Assembly (NCBI GenBank): GCA_016946835.1
Contig: JACVTC010000075.1
Span: forward strand, 755,001-797,500
DNA: 42,500 nucleotides
From: Neocallimastix lanati (nom. inval.)
Taxonomy: Eukaryota > Neocallimastigomycota > Neocallimastigomycetes > Neocallimastigales > Neocallimastigaceae
Direction: 5' to 3'
The notes under the pieces are model-generated. The model saw nothing but the letters and a program-made list of their open reading frames with translations. It was not told the origin of the DNA and did not search any database. Shown in pieces: positions 1 through 10,668 of this stretch; position 1 is the stretch's first letter; each line of letters begins with the position of its first letter. Made by a program: the position numbers and the translations under genes.

Positions 1-454
1 AGAAAAAAAGTTATATATATAAACATATTAAATAAAAATTTTTATTAGATAAAAAGTAACAAAATATTAAATTTCATATATATATATATATTTAATCAAG
101 AAAACTTGATTAATTTAATATATAAATACATAAAAGCTTATTTAATTCTCTAATATCAATATATATGGAATTATTATTATAAATCATTGCTTCGGTTATG
201 ATTATAATTAAATGATTATAAAGAGACTATTATATAATTTGATTAATAATAAACATAAATATGTTAAGAAACTGAAATATAATATTAATTAAATGAAATT
301 AGATATTGTTTAAAATCTCTAAATTTAGAAAGTTTCTTAAATAATTAAATATTATTAATAAATTTATTAATTAAAAACATATCCAAAGTAGATGTGATAT
401 ATATAATAATAACTAGATGAAAATAAGAAACTAATTGGTTTTAATTTAATAATT
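1..454. other. AT-rich non-coding DNA with hairpins
   Basis: I see no gene here. A perfect 9-bp inverted repeat (TTAATCAAG at 92-100, CTTGATTAA at 105-113, loop AAAA) and a longer-range pair (TTAAGAAACT near 264 and AGTTTCTTAA near 328) are visible. They could be RNA structure or simple consequences of composition. Confidence 0.5.
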
Positions 455-880
455 TAACTGGGGAGGACAATATGGCTTCCAGTCTCTCCAGTAAACATAT
501 CAGACTCTTGTTAGATTCTTTGCCATACCCTTTCAGCATCGACGCTGACTTCTCTTTAAGCAAGGCTAATATGAAAGCCATTTCCTATACTCTGCTTTAT
601 ACGAAGAGCTTCTTTTCAGTGATCCCTTGAACAATCATCAAGGGAGGAACTACTACATTAATCTTCTCACAGATTAAGTGCTCTGCACTAGTAATTATAT
701 TGTATACAACAGGAATACTTAGAATGGCGAGAGAACATAAACTTTATTATTTATAGAGAAAAATACTTTGGATGAACATTGCCCCATATAAATTCAGGGG
801 GTAGTCAAGTAGTCAATCTAAAAACCTTTTATGTATTAGTCCTGAATACTAACTAGGATAAAAACTGGAAAGACATTTGC
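455..880. pseudogene. GC-richer island, unidentified degraded coding relic
   Basis: About 400 bp with clearly higher GC than the surrounding DNA. On the plus strand an ATG at 472 opens 52 codons to a TGA at 628-630, and the same frame then stays open for another 41 codons. On the minus strand one frame from about 735 down to 445 reads as protein-like sequence (for example EKSASMLKGYGKESNKSL) broken by a TAA and a TAG. I cannot decide which strand was coding, and I recognise no family. Base composition unlike the neighbours suggests either a decayed mobile element or imported DNA. It may belong with the island at 1521-1745, since both lie in the same left-hand segment. Confidence 0.4.
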
Positions 881-1520
881 TTGGTCAAAATAACATATAT
901 CATTGATCTATCAAAATGTTTTATAGTATAGTTAGTTTTGAATATAAATTATAATAATTAAAAGTGTGTTTTTAATATAATAAGATTTTATCTGGTAATT
1001 TACCATACTGAATATAACTAATAATTTTTTAAAATTTATAATATTAAGAAGTAATAATTTATCCATCTATAATGATTTGTGAACCTTGGAATATTTAATA
1101 TTTTATTAAAATTTTTGAAAATTAACATATTCTGATTATTTGGTGCAATTTTTAACTTACAAATATTATTAAATAAAAAATTTTGTATCTAATAAAAATT
1201 TAGATATTATTTGAATTTTTATATTTTGAAAAATATTAAAAAATTTTAAAAATTTTGGTAATTTAAAAAAAAAAAAATTTTTTTTTTAAATAGATATATT
1301 AATATTAATATTAGTAATCTTAATAGCTTTTTTTTATTATAATTATTTTTTTTAATGAATCTAAAATATATATGAATTTTAAATATGTATTTATTTTATT
1401 TAATATTAATATTCATTATGTTTTGAATTTTAAAAAATTAAAATAAAATAAAGATAACTTTTTTAAAAATTAATATTATTAATTATAAATATCATAAATC
1501 ATAATAGTTTTTTTTTATAT
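881..1520. other. AT-rich spacer without a gene
   Basis: Low-complexity A/T sequence between two GC-richer islands. Its right end (a T-run followed by TATCCAG at 1518-1524) looks like a plus-strand intron acceptor, so it could be an intron between the two islands. No donor was convincingly placed. Confidence 0.35.
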
Positions 1521-1745
1521 CCAGTGTGTACCGTCCTTGGTTTCAGTCCCCCCTCAGGAGCAATGGGAATATTTAGGTAGTCACACACTTCCCTTTATAA
1601 AGGCAGAATTGTCCTTACTAGATGATCTTACTAAGAGTATCAGACTTGGCACTCTAACATGTATATTATTGTTGAGAATTCGAGGAAACAATAACCTAAC
1701 CCATAGAATTTTGAATTAGCTCCCTGGTTCGGTCATAATAGTTAA
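1521..1745. pseudogene. Second GC-richer island, unidentified coding relic
   Basis: About 220 bp of GC-richer DNA. On the plus strand a frame with no ATG is open from about 1525 to a TAG at 1717-1719. Its translation is protein-like, with segments such as EQWEYLGSHTLPFIKAEL and LLDDLTKSIRLGTLT. A pyrimidine run plus CAG lies just before it, which would fit an internal exon. The minus strand is also open for about 60 codons between stops. No family is recognised. It may be the remainder of the element represented at 455-880. Confidence 0.35.
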
Positions 1746-2566
1746 CTTTTTTTTTATATTACTATATATTATTTAAATAAAAATTCATTAATACAATTAT
1801 TATCTTTTCTGAATATATTTATTTTATTTAAAAAATTAGAAATAACATCATTTTTCTTTTTTTTTTTTTTTTTTTTCAGTGTTAGTCTTTTATTTTATAA
1901 AAGGGTAATTATCAAAATAAAATTTATAAAATTAAAATTCAATTTTAATATCTTTTTTCAAAACATTCCTTTTTTTATATTAAAGAATATTTTTTTAGAG
2001 AAATAATGAAATATAAAATTAATAGAAATGATATTAAAGTACGTGTTATTTCAATATAATATAACATTCAATTAAATATTAAATTATAATATATTATAAT
2101 ATGAAAAGGCTAACATTTTACTTTATTTAACTATTAAATTTTATACTCATTAAAAAAATGTTTAATAAAATAATTTTTAGCTTTTTAATATATTTTTAGC
2201 TTTATCTTTAAATATTAATATAATATCATTAAAAATGAATTATAAATATAAATATATACATTATGGTTAAATTGAATTATATATATTATATTTTTATATA
2301 ATAAGTTATAATATATATAATTCAAATTTTAATTTTATAATAAAATTTTTATTTGTTTTTTGTTTATATTTTTTCCTTTTTTTTTTTTTTTTTTTTAATC
2401 AATGATTAATTAATTATTATTTTTATATTTAAAGTTTTTATTAATAAATTATAATTTGTTTTTTTGCTTTTGATTTTTTAAATTTATTTTTTTTTTTGGT
2501 TTTTATTTTTTTTTTTAGTTTCTGTTTTTTTAAGAGAAATTTTTTTAAATCTATTAATGATTATTA
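1746..2566. other. AT-rich non-coding DNA
   Basis: Homopolymer T runs (near 1857-1877 and 2380-2397) and A/T words; no gene seen. The last stretch resembles the DNA upstream of receptor-like copy C (about 24850-24900), consistent with the copia element at 2572-9450 having split a duplicated promoter region. Confidence 0.45.
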
Positions 2567-2571
2567 GAATT

Positions 2572-2827
2572 TTTCAAAAATAAGTTAATAAACACTTATT
2601 TAAAATATCAATAATTAGACACATAAAATTTACCAAATAAATATTTATTTATATTTATAATTATGTCTTTGTTAGAGGTATTTTATTTTTAGATTAAAAG
2701 TATATTTTTAAAATTTAACATAATTACTCAGTTTTTTACTTTTTAGAATGTTATAAATATAATTTATTGGTTATTACAATATTAAGAATAAATTAATAAT
2801 TATTTTAATAATTTGTTATTTTTAACA
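2572..2827 (-). repeat. 3' LTR of the minus-strand copia element
   Basis: 256 bp. In element orientation it starts TGTTAAAAATAACA and ends CTTATTTTTGAAA. It matches 9195-9450 without indels and with about nine substitutions. It is preceded in element orientation by a purine-rich tract. Confidence 0.9.
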
Positions 2828-2839
2828 CTCCCTCAAAAA
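2828..2839 (-). promoter_or_regulatory. Polypurine tract
   Basis: In minus orientation this reads TTTTTGAGGGAG and directly abuts the 3' LTR. This is the expected primer site for plus-strand DNA synthesis. Confidence 0.7.
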
Positions 2840-2904
2840 TCTAACTTCAAAAAAAACTTTATAAAAAAGAAAAAAAAATGAAGATAGATTTTAATTAAAT
2901 TTCT

Positions 2905-5880
2905 TTAGAACTTCGTTAATAGAGAATTTCTAAACTTATCCATTAAGGTTTTGTTCAAATACTTAGTAAAGCCATCAGCCAGATTATTTTTAGATCTTAT
3001 ATATTTTAGTTCAATAAGTTTTTTACTAACTAAATCTCTAACGTGATGGTATCGAATATCAATATATTTTGATTTTGGATTTATCGATTGATTTTTACCG
3101 TTATATATTGTTGCCTTATTATCTACAAATATTGTAATGCAATTAATGATCATATTTTATTCATTCAAAAAGTTTTTATACCATAAAGAATGTTTAGCAC
3201 ATTTGTTCAAGCTATAATACCCGTCTTCGGCAGTGGAGGTAGAAACGCAATGTTGTAATTTAGGGTACCAACTTGTTGGGGTATTTCCTAACATCATTAA
3301 AAATCCAGAAGTGGACTTTCTTGTATTTGAATCACCTGCGTAGTCTGCATCCACAAAGACTTTTAAGTTCATTCCTTTTTGAATTTTTATACCGTAATTT
3401 TTTGTATATTGAAGATAATTAAAAATCTTCGAAACGTTTCTCCATTCTTCCAAAGTAGGATTGCTTGATTTTCTTGCAGCCTTGCTAACTACAAAAAGTA
3501 TGTCGGGCCTGGTACAGATTCCCAAATATAATAAACTACCTATAGCCCTTCTATATTTCGTCATTGAATTTCTTTGTTTTTAGTTGGGGATTCTCTATTG
3601 GAATTAGACTTTTTGTAATTGTATAAGAATTAGTACTGTATTTATTTAAAATATCATTTATATATCTTGATTGATGTAGAATATATCCATTTATAATTGT
3701 GTTAAACTTTATTCCAATAACGAATTCTACATCACCAATATCTTTGATATTAAACTTTTGTTTGATTGATTCTTTTACTATATTTATTTCATTTGAAGTT
3801 CCAGAAATAATCAACGTAAACTGACAAGATACATATTATTTCCTTTTTTTTATTAACTTTCTTGTATACACAAGGTTCACTTTTAATCTGCTAAAACCTA
3901 TTTTTATTAGTTCCTCGTTTAATTTATTATTCCATTCTTTCCCTGCTTGCTTTAGGCCATAGAGAGCTTTATTTAATTTCCAAAAATGTTTTCCATAAGA
4001 TTGATGTCCTTCTGGGGCTTTCATGAATATTTGTTCATGAAAACTTTAGGCCGAATAAATATCTATTTGTTTTATTTCGAAGTTCATGTTAACTGCAATG
4101 ACTGTAATGATTCTAATAGTATCCTGTTTGAGTGTAGGAGCAAACGTTTCCTTATAGTCGATTCCATATTCTTGGGTATATCCCTTAGCGACCAGTCTTG
4201 CTTTTATTTTGATTACCTTACCATTTGAATCCCTTTTATACTTGAATACCCATCTGGAAGAAATGATGTTAGATCTTGAGGGTACCTTATCAACAATTGA
4301 ATAAACTTTATGTTTTTTCATGTTGTCCAGCTCTTCTTTTACTGAAGTTAACCATTCCTTTTTATCTTTTAATTTGAATATATCTTTGAAAATGTAAGGT
4401 TCAATCAAAGTATTGTTATAGTGATTTATTTTCATGATTTCTGTGTTACCTGCCTTTTTTTTTATTTGAATCTGATGAATTTATATATAATTTTCTTTTT
4501 GTACTTTCAAAAAAATAATTATTTTTATCTTTGTTGTTTTCTTTATATTTATTGTTAATAATATTAATTTCCTTCTGGATATTTGTTGATTTATTAATGT
4601 TGTCGTTTTCTATTGTGTTGTGAAGTTCATTATTGATATTTTTTGGATTATGTTGAACATTATTATTATTTATAAATTCATTTCTTATTGCGCTGATATT
4701 TGTTTTGTTGATAATAGTAGTATTATCATTATGATTAGTATTACTACTATTGTTATTTTTTTCATTGTATTTGTTGATGTATTGGTTTATATTTTTGTAA
4801 GTATTGGTGTCTTTTTAATTATTTGAATTTATATTTTTGTCGAAAATATTTTCATTAGTCTTGTTTTTCTTATTGTCAGTTTTATTGTAATAATTGTTCT
4901 GATTTAATTTCTTGATATTGGCACTCTCCCTGAATTCGTTATTGGTAAAATATTTGTTTATAAAAGAATTTCCAGGTTCATTTTCCATAAATTCGATTGT
5001 ACGAGCTAAAAGAATTTTATTATTTATAATATCATACACTTTATATCCATTAGTGTTGTTACTATAACCAAAAAAGATTCCAGGGTGAGAGTTGTTATCG
5101 AATTTTGAACGAAGTTCTTTGGGAAAAAAGAAGTAGACCCTGCATCCAAAAACGTTGATGACAGGTCCAACAAGATCCATATGAATAAGGTCTAAAATTT
5201 GACATGTTTTATTTGTTGAAACTATATAAGGTTTATTTTTTAGTTTGGAGTTGATGCATATTGGGCATTTAACTTTTATGTTAATATTGTTTAATTTTTC
5301 TTGGATTTTAGAAATGTCAAAATGACTTAGGCGTCTATGCTAGAGGTCACTTAGTTGATTTTTATTTAAATAATTGTGGTTGATTTCATATGAATTATTT
5401 GTTTTATTTTTGTTAAAATAAATTTGTTGTTTTGAAGTGATTATTTTAAAGGTGTTTTGATTATCTGATATTGATTTATATATTCTGTTTCTTTTATTGT
5501 CATAGATTATTGCTTGTTGTAAATTATTATAATTGTTGAAAATGACTTCGAAATTTTGTTGAATTAATTGATTAATAGATATCAAATTTTTATTTATAAA
5601 TTTTGAAAAATAAACATTTTTAAGAGTAAAATTGTAATTATTGATAAATCCTATAAAATCGCCACAATAGTCCGTTAAAATTTTTCTTCCATTTGCGAGT
5701 GAAATTTTTACGTTGAATTTTTTAATATTGGTAAGTAAGTTGATATTGTTTGTGGTGCTAATTGAAGCGCCAGAATCTAGAATCCAAACTGTAAAATTAT
5801 TATTATTGATTACATTGGTTGAATTGTTGTTATTTTCATTGTTGTTTTCTGTAAAGATATGATCAATATCTTTAGTACAT
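2905..5880 (-). pseudogene. Broken copia pol (protease, integrase, RT, RNase H)
   Basis: Element order runs from high to low coordinates. The protease is marked by a WILDSGAS motif near 5780-5800. A pre-integrase segment follows (HRRLSH, CPIC, near 5240-5335), interrupted by a TAG. The integrase begins with HMDLVGP near 5170-5185 but jumps at once to a VFGCR segment, so most of the D,D35E catalytic core is deleted. The RT holds RWVFKYKR, KARLVAKGYTQE and LNKALYGLKQAGKEW, with a stop and frameshift after QIDIYSA. The YVDD box near 3809-3819 has lost several bases and with them its second aspartate. RNase H retains DADYAGD and DIRYHH, with a TAA between blocks near 3156. The pieces are collinear, so this is one decayed gene rather than several genes. 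It is not functional. Confidence 0.88.
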
Positions 5881-6524
5881 TAATTAATTTATTTTGTACA
5901 TTAAATTATTTAATGTAATTCACGTTTACAATATAATGCTAATGCATTAAATTATGTAAAATATATTAATTTATGAAATTAATTGATTTATGAAAATTAA
6001 TAATAAATTTATATTTCATATAATATATAAATTTAAAAATATAAAATTAATTTTTAAATAACCTAAAATTTAGTACTAAAATATTTTAATAATTTTAGTT
6101 TAGTTTAATTTTAGTTTAGTTTAAATTTAAGTTTAATTTAATAATCATAAAAATTAAATAGTAATATATAATTAATAGTATTAATAATAAAAGAATAATA
6201 AATAAATAATAAATAAGAACTTATTCAATTTGAGTCAAAACAAATTGAATAAAAAGCTTATTGAATTAGTTTTAGTTTTTTATAACTTTATTTAATTTTA
6301 GATAAGTTTTTGTTTATTTTATATTGAATATATGTTTAAATAAATAGAAATAGTATATTATAATATAATTAAGAAAAAATATAAATACATGTAAAATTAT
6401 TCTATTAAAAAAAATGTAGTTGTTATTAACTATTTTGCAGTTAATAACTAATAAAAAGAATTTTTATAATAAAGTGATTAATAAAAGAATTTTTTTTTAA
6501 AAAATAAATTTCATTAAAGTATTA
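5881..6524. other. AT-rich segment between gag and protease
   Basis: About 640 bp with no coding potential separate the gag stop from the protease remnant, where related elements have continuous coding sequence. Two strong hairpins lie inside: TTATTCAATTTG (6221-6232) with its complement at 6241-6252, and GTTATTAACT (6422-6431) with its complement at 6439-6448. A nested insertion is likely, but I could not define terminal repeats or a target duplication. Confidence 0.5.
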
Positions 6525-7676
6525 TTATTGATAGTGTTGTTTTTGTTGTTTTTTTGTTTTTTTCGTAATTGTAATCTGCTCCATAAGGAACATTTTTACA
6601 TTTTCTACGTTGTTAATTTCTAATGCGTTATCCGAAAAATAATCTCTTGAGAAATCTTCTTGGTAATTATCTTTATTAATTGAATAAATTTGTTTATCAC
6701 TAGTATTGTTTTTATTGAATTTTCTAAATGATTTTTTATTATTTTTATTATTTTTATTATTTTTAATTTGTTTATCATATTTGTTTCTTTTATTTTTGAG
6801 GCAATTATTAACAAAATGAACGTATTTTCCACAAAGAAAGCACCTTCCATTCTTTCTTCTTGAAGATCTTTTCCTTTTGCTTGAAGATTTATTTTTAAAA
6901 TGTGTTTGTAAGTTGAAAATGTCTTCAGATTTTTTTTCTTCTTTGATTCTTTTTTCTTTGAATTGAGTAAAAGCGATATCTGGAATAACTCGTTTTAGAT
7001 AATTACAGCATTCTTTCCAGTTGTTGTTGAATTGGAATACATTGATCCATCTTAGGTCTTCAGGTAAAGTTCGGTTCAGCATTCCTACTTTGATATTATC
7101 AGAGATATCGGAATCAATAATTTCTAGCTCGTCTAACATATTTTGAAGTGTAGCTAGAAAAATATGTATATCTCCATTTATGTCAAATTTTAAAAGATTG
7201 ATTTTATTTTTTAATATAATTTTCCTGTGTTCTTCTCCAAGAGTAAAGGATTCCTGAAGGAAGTTCCATAGCTGAAAGGCTGTTTTGTTATGACCTTTCA
7301 GAATTTCCTTAGTTTTACTTCCAAGGTTATTCGTGATGATCCATTTTACAAGGATATCATTTTTGATATCCTTTTCACTTGTGTTAGTATCATAGACAAG
7401 TGAAGAGTCAAATTTGTCTATGATATAATTATCTAAATTTTCTTTTATATTTTTCTTTCTTAGCTTTTTGACCTTTGGTGAACTTACATATTCATCTAAA
7501 TTATTGATGGTTAGGAGATACAAGATATTTGTTTTCCAGTTATGGAAATTTTCTATGTTCAACTCAGTGACATGGTTAAAGTTTTCTGAGTAATTAAAAG
7601 AAAATCCTTTTGTAGATAAATTATTTTCGAAGATGTCAATAATTTGATTTCTGGAGTCGTTTCTCATTCTAGACAT
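6525..7676 (-). CDS. Copia Gag protein, 383 aa, intact frame
   Basis: Open from ATG (7674-7676) to TAA. The N-terminal part (residues about 30-240) resembles the copia Gag/UBN2-type domain, with FHNWKTNILYLLTINNLDEY near the start. A zinc knuckle of form CX2CX4HX4C lies at residues 279-292 (CFLCGKYVHFVNNC). It is preceded by a basic KRKRSSRRK stretch and followed by an Asn/Lys-rich tail. Gag packages element RNA into virus-like particles. Here it ends in its own stop, unlike the intact element at 27160-31827, which has a single Gag-Pol frame. Either this family separates gag from pol, or the 5881-6524 insertion created the break. The frame is open, but expression is unknown. Confidence 0.85.
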   Translation of the reverse strand: MSRMRNDSRNQIIDIFENNLSTKGFSFNYSENFNHVTELNIENFHNWKTNILYLLTINNLDEYVSSPKVKKLRKKNIKENLDNYIIDKFDSSLVYDTNTSEKDIKNDILVKWIITNNLGSKTKEILKGHNKTAFQLWNFLQESFTLGEEHRKIILKNKINLLKFDINGDIHIFLATLQNMLDELEIIDSDISDNIKVGMLNRTLPEDLRWINVFQFNNNWKECCNYLKRVIPDIAFTQFKEKRIKEEKKSEDIFNLQTHFKNKSSSKRKRSSRRKNGRCFLCGKYVHFVNNCLKNKRNKYDKQIKNNKNNKNNKKSFRKFNKNNTSDKQIYSINKDNYQEDFSRDYFSDNALEINNVENVKMFLMEQITITKKTKKQQKQHYQ

Positions 7677-7950
7677 TTTGTTTAAATTCTTTTTAAAAAA
7701 ATATTAAGTAGTTGTTTTAATTAAATTGATATTATTGATTTTAAAGTAATTTGTTTAAATTTTTTTTGATAAGTATTTTCAAAAAAAACTTCAAATTTAT
7801 TTAGAATCCTTTTATTTTTTTTTAAGTTAATTTAATCTTTAAATTTGAATGTATTTATAGATTCTATTTTTAATATCAAATAAATTTACTTAATTTATTA
7901 ATTATTAATGTAATTTATTTTATTAACATTAATTTTTATTATTTATAGTC

Positions 7951-7995
7951 ATCATATCAACTTCTATTAATATAAATAATAGAGATTGATATGAT
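7951..7995. other. Imperfect hairpin in the copia leader
   Basis: CATATCAA at 7953-7960 is complementary to TTGATATG at 7986-7993. The intervening CTTCTATT and AATAATAGAG stretches extend the pairing. AGTC/GACT words further out may lengthen the stem. Confidence 0.55.
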
Positions 7996-8465
7996 GAAGA
8001 AGTGACTGTTTTAAAATTTATAGTTTTATTTATTGGTGAAAGTTTAATATTTTACTATATATAACCTATAAAATAAAATCATTTATATAATTCAATATTA
8101 TTTGTTTGTATCTCATGAACCATTTTAATTTATATGATTAAGTTTTAATTTAAAGCTTTCCCTTTTTTTTTTAAATTTATTTAATTTATATTGAATAAAA
8201 ACAGTATAGTTGTATAATCATGTTGTGATTGATTTAATTTATGATTATTTTTTAATTTATATAATGAAAGATATTGATTTGATAATATTGATATTATTAT
8301 TTTATCTTTTAATTAATTTTATCAAATATTATTAGTAATTGCTATTTTTATATTCTAATCTAAACACAATAGTAGAATATTTAATATATACAGAGTACTA
8401 TTAAGAAATTGGTTATATGTTTAATTATGTTTTTAATGTAATTATTAATTTATATTAAATTTTGT

Positions 8466-8905
8466 TTTCAGTATACGTTGTTATATAGCTGACAATTTTA
8501 AATTTATTTTCAGCTTATATTGTTAAATAACTAACTGTTTTATTTTTTATGGAATTATCTTCAGCTTGTATTGTTATATAGCTGACAATTATAAACTTAT
8601 CTTCAGCTTATATTATTAAATAGCTGACATTTTTTTTTAAATTTATCTTCAGCTTATATTGTTGTATAGCAGACAGTTATAAACTTATCTTCAGCTTATA
8701 TTGTTATATAGCTGACAGTTATAAGCTTATCTTCAGCTTATGTTATTAAATAGCTGACATTTTTTAACTTATTTTCAGCTAATGAAATTTCGTATTTTCA
8801 CTTAAATTATATAGCTGACATATTTAATATTTTATTTTTGATTGAATTTCGTAACTATCAATTTTGTTTCTATTTTCAGTTTAACAATGTAGCTGAAAAA
8901 TTTTT
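8466..8905. repeat. Array of about nine hairpin units, period about 42 bp
   Basis: The unit reads roughly TTCAGCTTATATTGTTATAT, then AGCTGACA, then an A/T tail ending CTTATC. TCAGCT and AGCTGA are inverted arms, so each unit can fold into a short stem with a loop of about 13 nt. Unit starts fall near 8466, 8509, 8560, 8602, 8648, 8690, 8732, 8774 and 8875. The middle units are the best conserved, the outer ones are diverged. The array lies in the leader of the minus-strand copia element. In the minus direction the arms are the same, because the unit is palindromic. Confidence 0.8.
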
Positions 8906-9180
8906 ATGTTTATTTTAATTTTAATTGAATTACATTAGACATTTTTATTTATTTATTTATTATATTACTGATGTCTGGGAGATATATTTGTGTATAATTT
9001 ATTTTTTTTATTTAGTCATATATTAGTAAATATTATAAGATAAATGAAATATTAAATATATAAATAAATAAGTAATGATTAGTATGGTAATGGTTTAAAA
9101 AATTGTATTATTTGAATAATATTCTATTCTTATATATTATGATATACGTAACTTTTTCGTTTTGTTCAATCGGATGAGAC

Positions 9181-9194
9181 TAAGACTCTTAATC
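9181..9194 (-). promoter_or_regulatory. Candidate primer-binding site, tRNA-Lys(CUU) anticodon arm
   Basis: Immediately inside the 5' LTR the minus strand reads GATTAAGAGTCTTA. Its complement AAGACTCTTAATC matches the anticodon loop and stem of lysine tRNA with anticodon CUU (consensus GACTCTTAATC). Just beyond, the plus strand TCAATCGG resembles the D-loop of the same tRNA. The priming role is inferred from position and from the same sequence in the other copia element (27117-27131). Confidence 0.6.
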
Positions 9195-9450
9195 TTTCAA
9201 AAATAAGTTAATAAACACTTATTTAAAATATCAATAATTAGACACATAAAATTTACAAAATAAATATTTATTTGTATTTATAATTATGTCTTTGTTAGAG
9301 GTATTTTATTATAAGATCAAAAGTATATTTTTAAAGTTTAACATAATTACTCAGTTTTATGCTTTTTAGAATGTTATAAATATAATTTATTGGTTATTAC
9401 AATATTAAGAATAAATTAATAATTATTTTAATAATTTGTTATTTTTGACA
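9195..9450 (-). repeat. 5' LTR of the minus-strand copia element
   Basis: 256 bp, starting TGTCAAAAATAACA in element orientation and followed by the GAATT target duplication at 9451-9455. It pairs with 2572-2827. Confidence 0.9.
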
Positions 9451-9455
9451 GAATT

Positions 9456-9772
9456 AATATATTATAAATTTGGTATTAAATATTTTAATATATATATATT
9501 TTTTTTTCATTTTTGGTTATTAAATATAGATAAATACTTTTAATTTAATTAATTAATATTTATTAAAATTAATAAATGATGAAGTATTATGCATTATCAT
9601 TAAAAAATTTTTTGTTACAGATTATTTTTTTTTTTATATTATATTTCTTTTTTTTTTTTTAATTTTTTTTTAATGTAGACATTTTTAAAATTTTACTAAT
9701 AATTATTAGTACTAATAAATAAAATATTGGATTTCATTATAAATTTTTTGTTTGTATAGAATAAAATCAAAA
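9456..9772 (+). promoter_or_regulatory. Upstream region shared by receptor-like copies A and C
   Basis: The stretch from about 9500 to the ATG is recognisably homologous to 24950-25215 upstream of copy C. Shared words include GATAAATACTTTTAAT, TTTTTGTTACAGATTAT and the T-rich run before a CAGAT/TAGACAT word. The duplicated unit therefore included 5' flanking DNA and presumably the promoter. No unambiguous TATA element can be chosen in such A/T-rich DNA. Confidence 0.5.
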
Positions 9773-10668
9773 ATGATATTGAAATATAAACATTTATATT
9801 ATATTTATTTTCTTTTAGTTTTTAGATTAAAAGTAATATTTACTAAAGAATTTATAGTGAGCAATAATTTCAATGGTATTAATAATATATGGACAATTAT
9901 TAAAAATAACCAAGTTGAAAATAAAGATCTAATATTTAGATTTAATGAGGATTATTACGATATATCTCTGAATAAAGAATTTACAAATGAAATTAATATA
10001 ATATCTAATGTGTCATTCATAGGAAATATTAATGGAACAATATTTGATTATAACAGATTAAGAAAGGGGGTAATCTATTTTATGTTAAATGAATTTAAAA
10101 GAATAACAATAAAATTTGAAAATATTATTTTCTAAAATTTTTATATTGAAAATTATTATTCCTCTGAGGTCTTTTTGATTAAATTTAATTCAAATCACAA
10201 TAATTTTAATATAATATTTAATAATTAGACTTTCAGAAATAATGATCAACCGCTCTTGTCTTTAAATATGGAATGTGTCTATAGTTCGATATATTCAATA
10301 ATTGTAATTTCTAGTAAGTATTATTATTATTTTTCTTTTCATTTTTTTTCCATTAATTTATTTATCGTTTAATTATTTATAAACATTATATATTATTGAA
10401 ATATATATATATATATGTTAATTTTTATTTTTATTTTTTTTTTTTGTTTGTTTGTTTGCTTGAAATTTATTTAGTAATAATAAAAGAAAATTAATAAATA
10501 TTAAAGGAATTTATAATGATATAATTAATGAAGATGAATATTGTTTGATAATGAAAATGGTCAATTGTAATTTTATTAACAATTTAGGGATGTTTAAGTC
10601 AATCTATTCAAATTCTATTTTTGAAAATTATAATTTTTTTAATTTTTATAAATAATTATAATAATAAT

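Larger units (their letters stand above)
7677..9180 (-). other. Unusually long 5' leader of the minus-strand copia element
   Basis: About 1.5 kb between the primer-binding site and the gag start, without an open frame. The corresponding leader of the element at 26875-32093 is only about 28 bp. It contains a hairpin near 7951-7995 (CATATCAA and TTGATATG arms, with further pairing between) and the hairpin array at 8466-8905. It could be a regulatory RNA leader or the footprint of a nested non-autonomous insertion. Confidence 0.55.
2567..9455 (-). mobile_element. Ty1/copia LTR retrotransposon, full span, decayed
   Basis: Minus-strand element bounded by two 256-bp direct LTRs (2572-2827 and 9195-9450) and a 5-bp target duplication GAATT (2567-2571 and 9451-9455). 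Reading in the minus direction the order is 5' LTR, primer-binding site, a 1.5-kb leader, gag, an AT-rich gap, protease, integrase remnant, reverse transcriptase, RNase H, polypurine tract and 3' LTR. This order of integrase before RT defines Ty1/copia (Pseudoviridae-type) elements. Gag is open, but pol carries stops, frameshifts, an integrase-core deletion and a damaged RT active site, so the copy cannot be autonomous. The LTRs differ at about nine positions, so it is clearly older than the element at 26875-32093. Confidence 0.9.

Noticed and set aside
150-420. Possible group I intron-like RNA (AAAGAGACTA word, hairpins)
   Set aside because: Only one core-like word was seen, and matching partner elements could not be placed.
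3986-4826. Plus-strand frames at 3986-4228 and 4620-4826
   Set aside because: Antisense shadows of the copia RT and linker on the minus strand.
5881-6524. Spliceosomal intron between gag and protease
   Set aside because: No GT donor near the gag end or AG acceptor near the protease start on the minus strand fits; an insertion is simpler.
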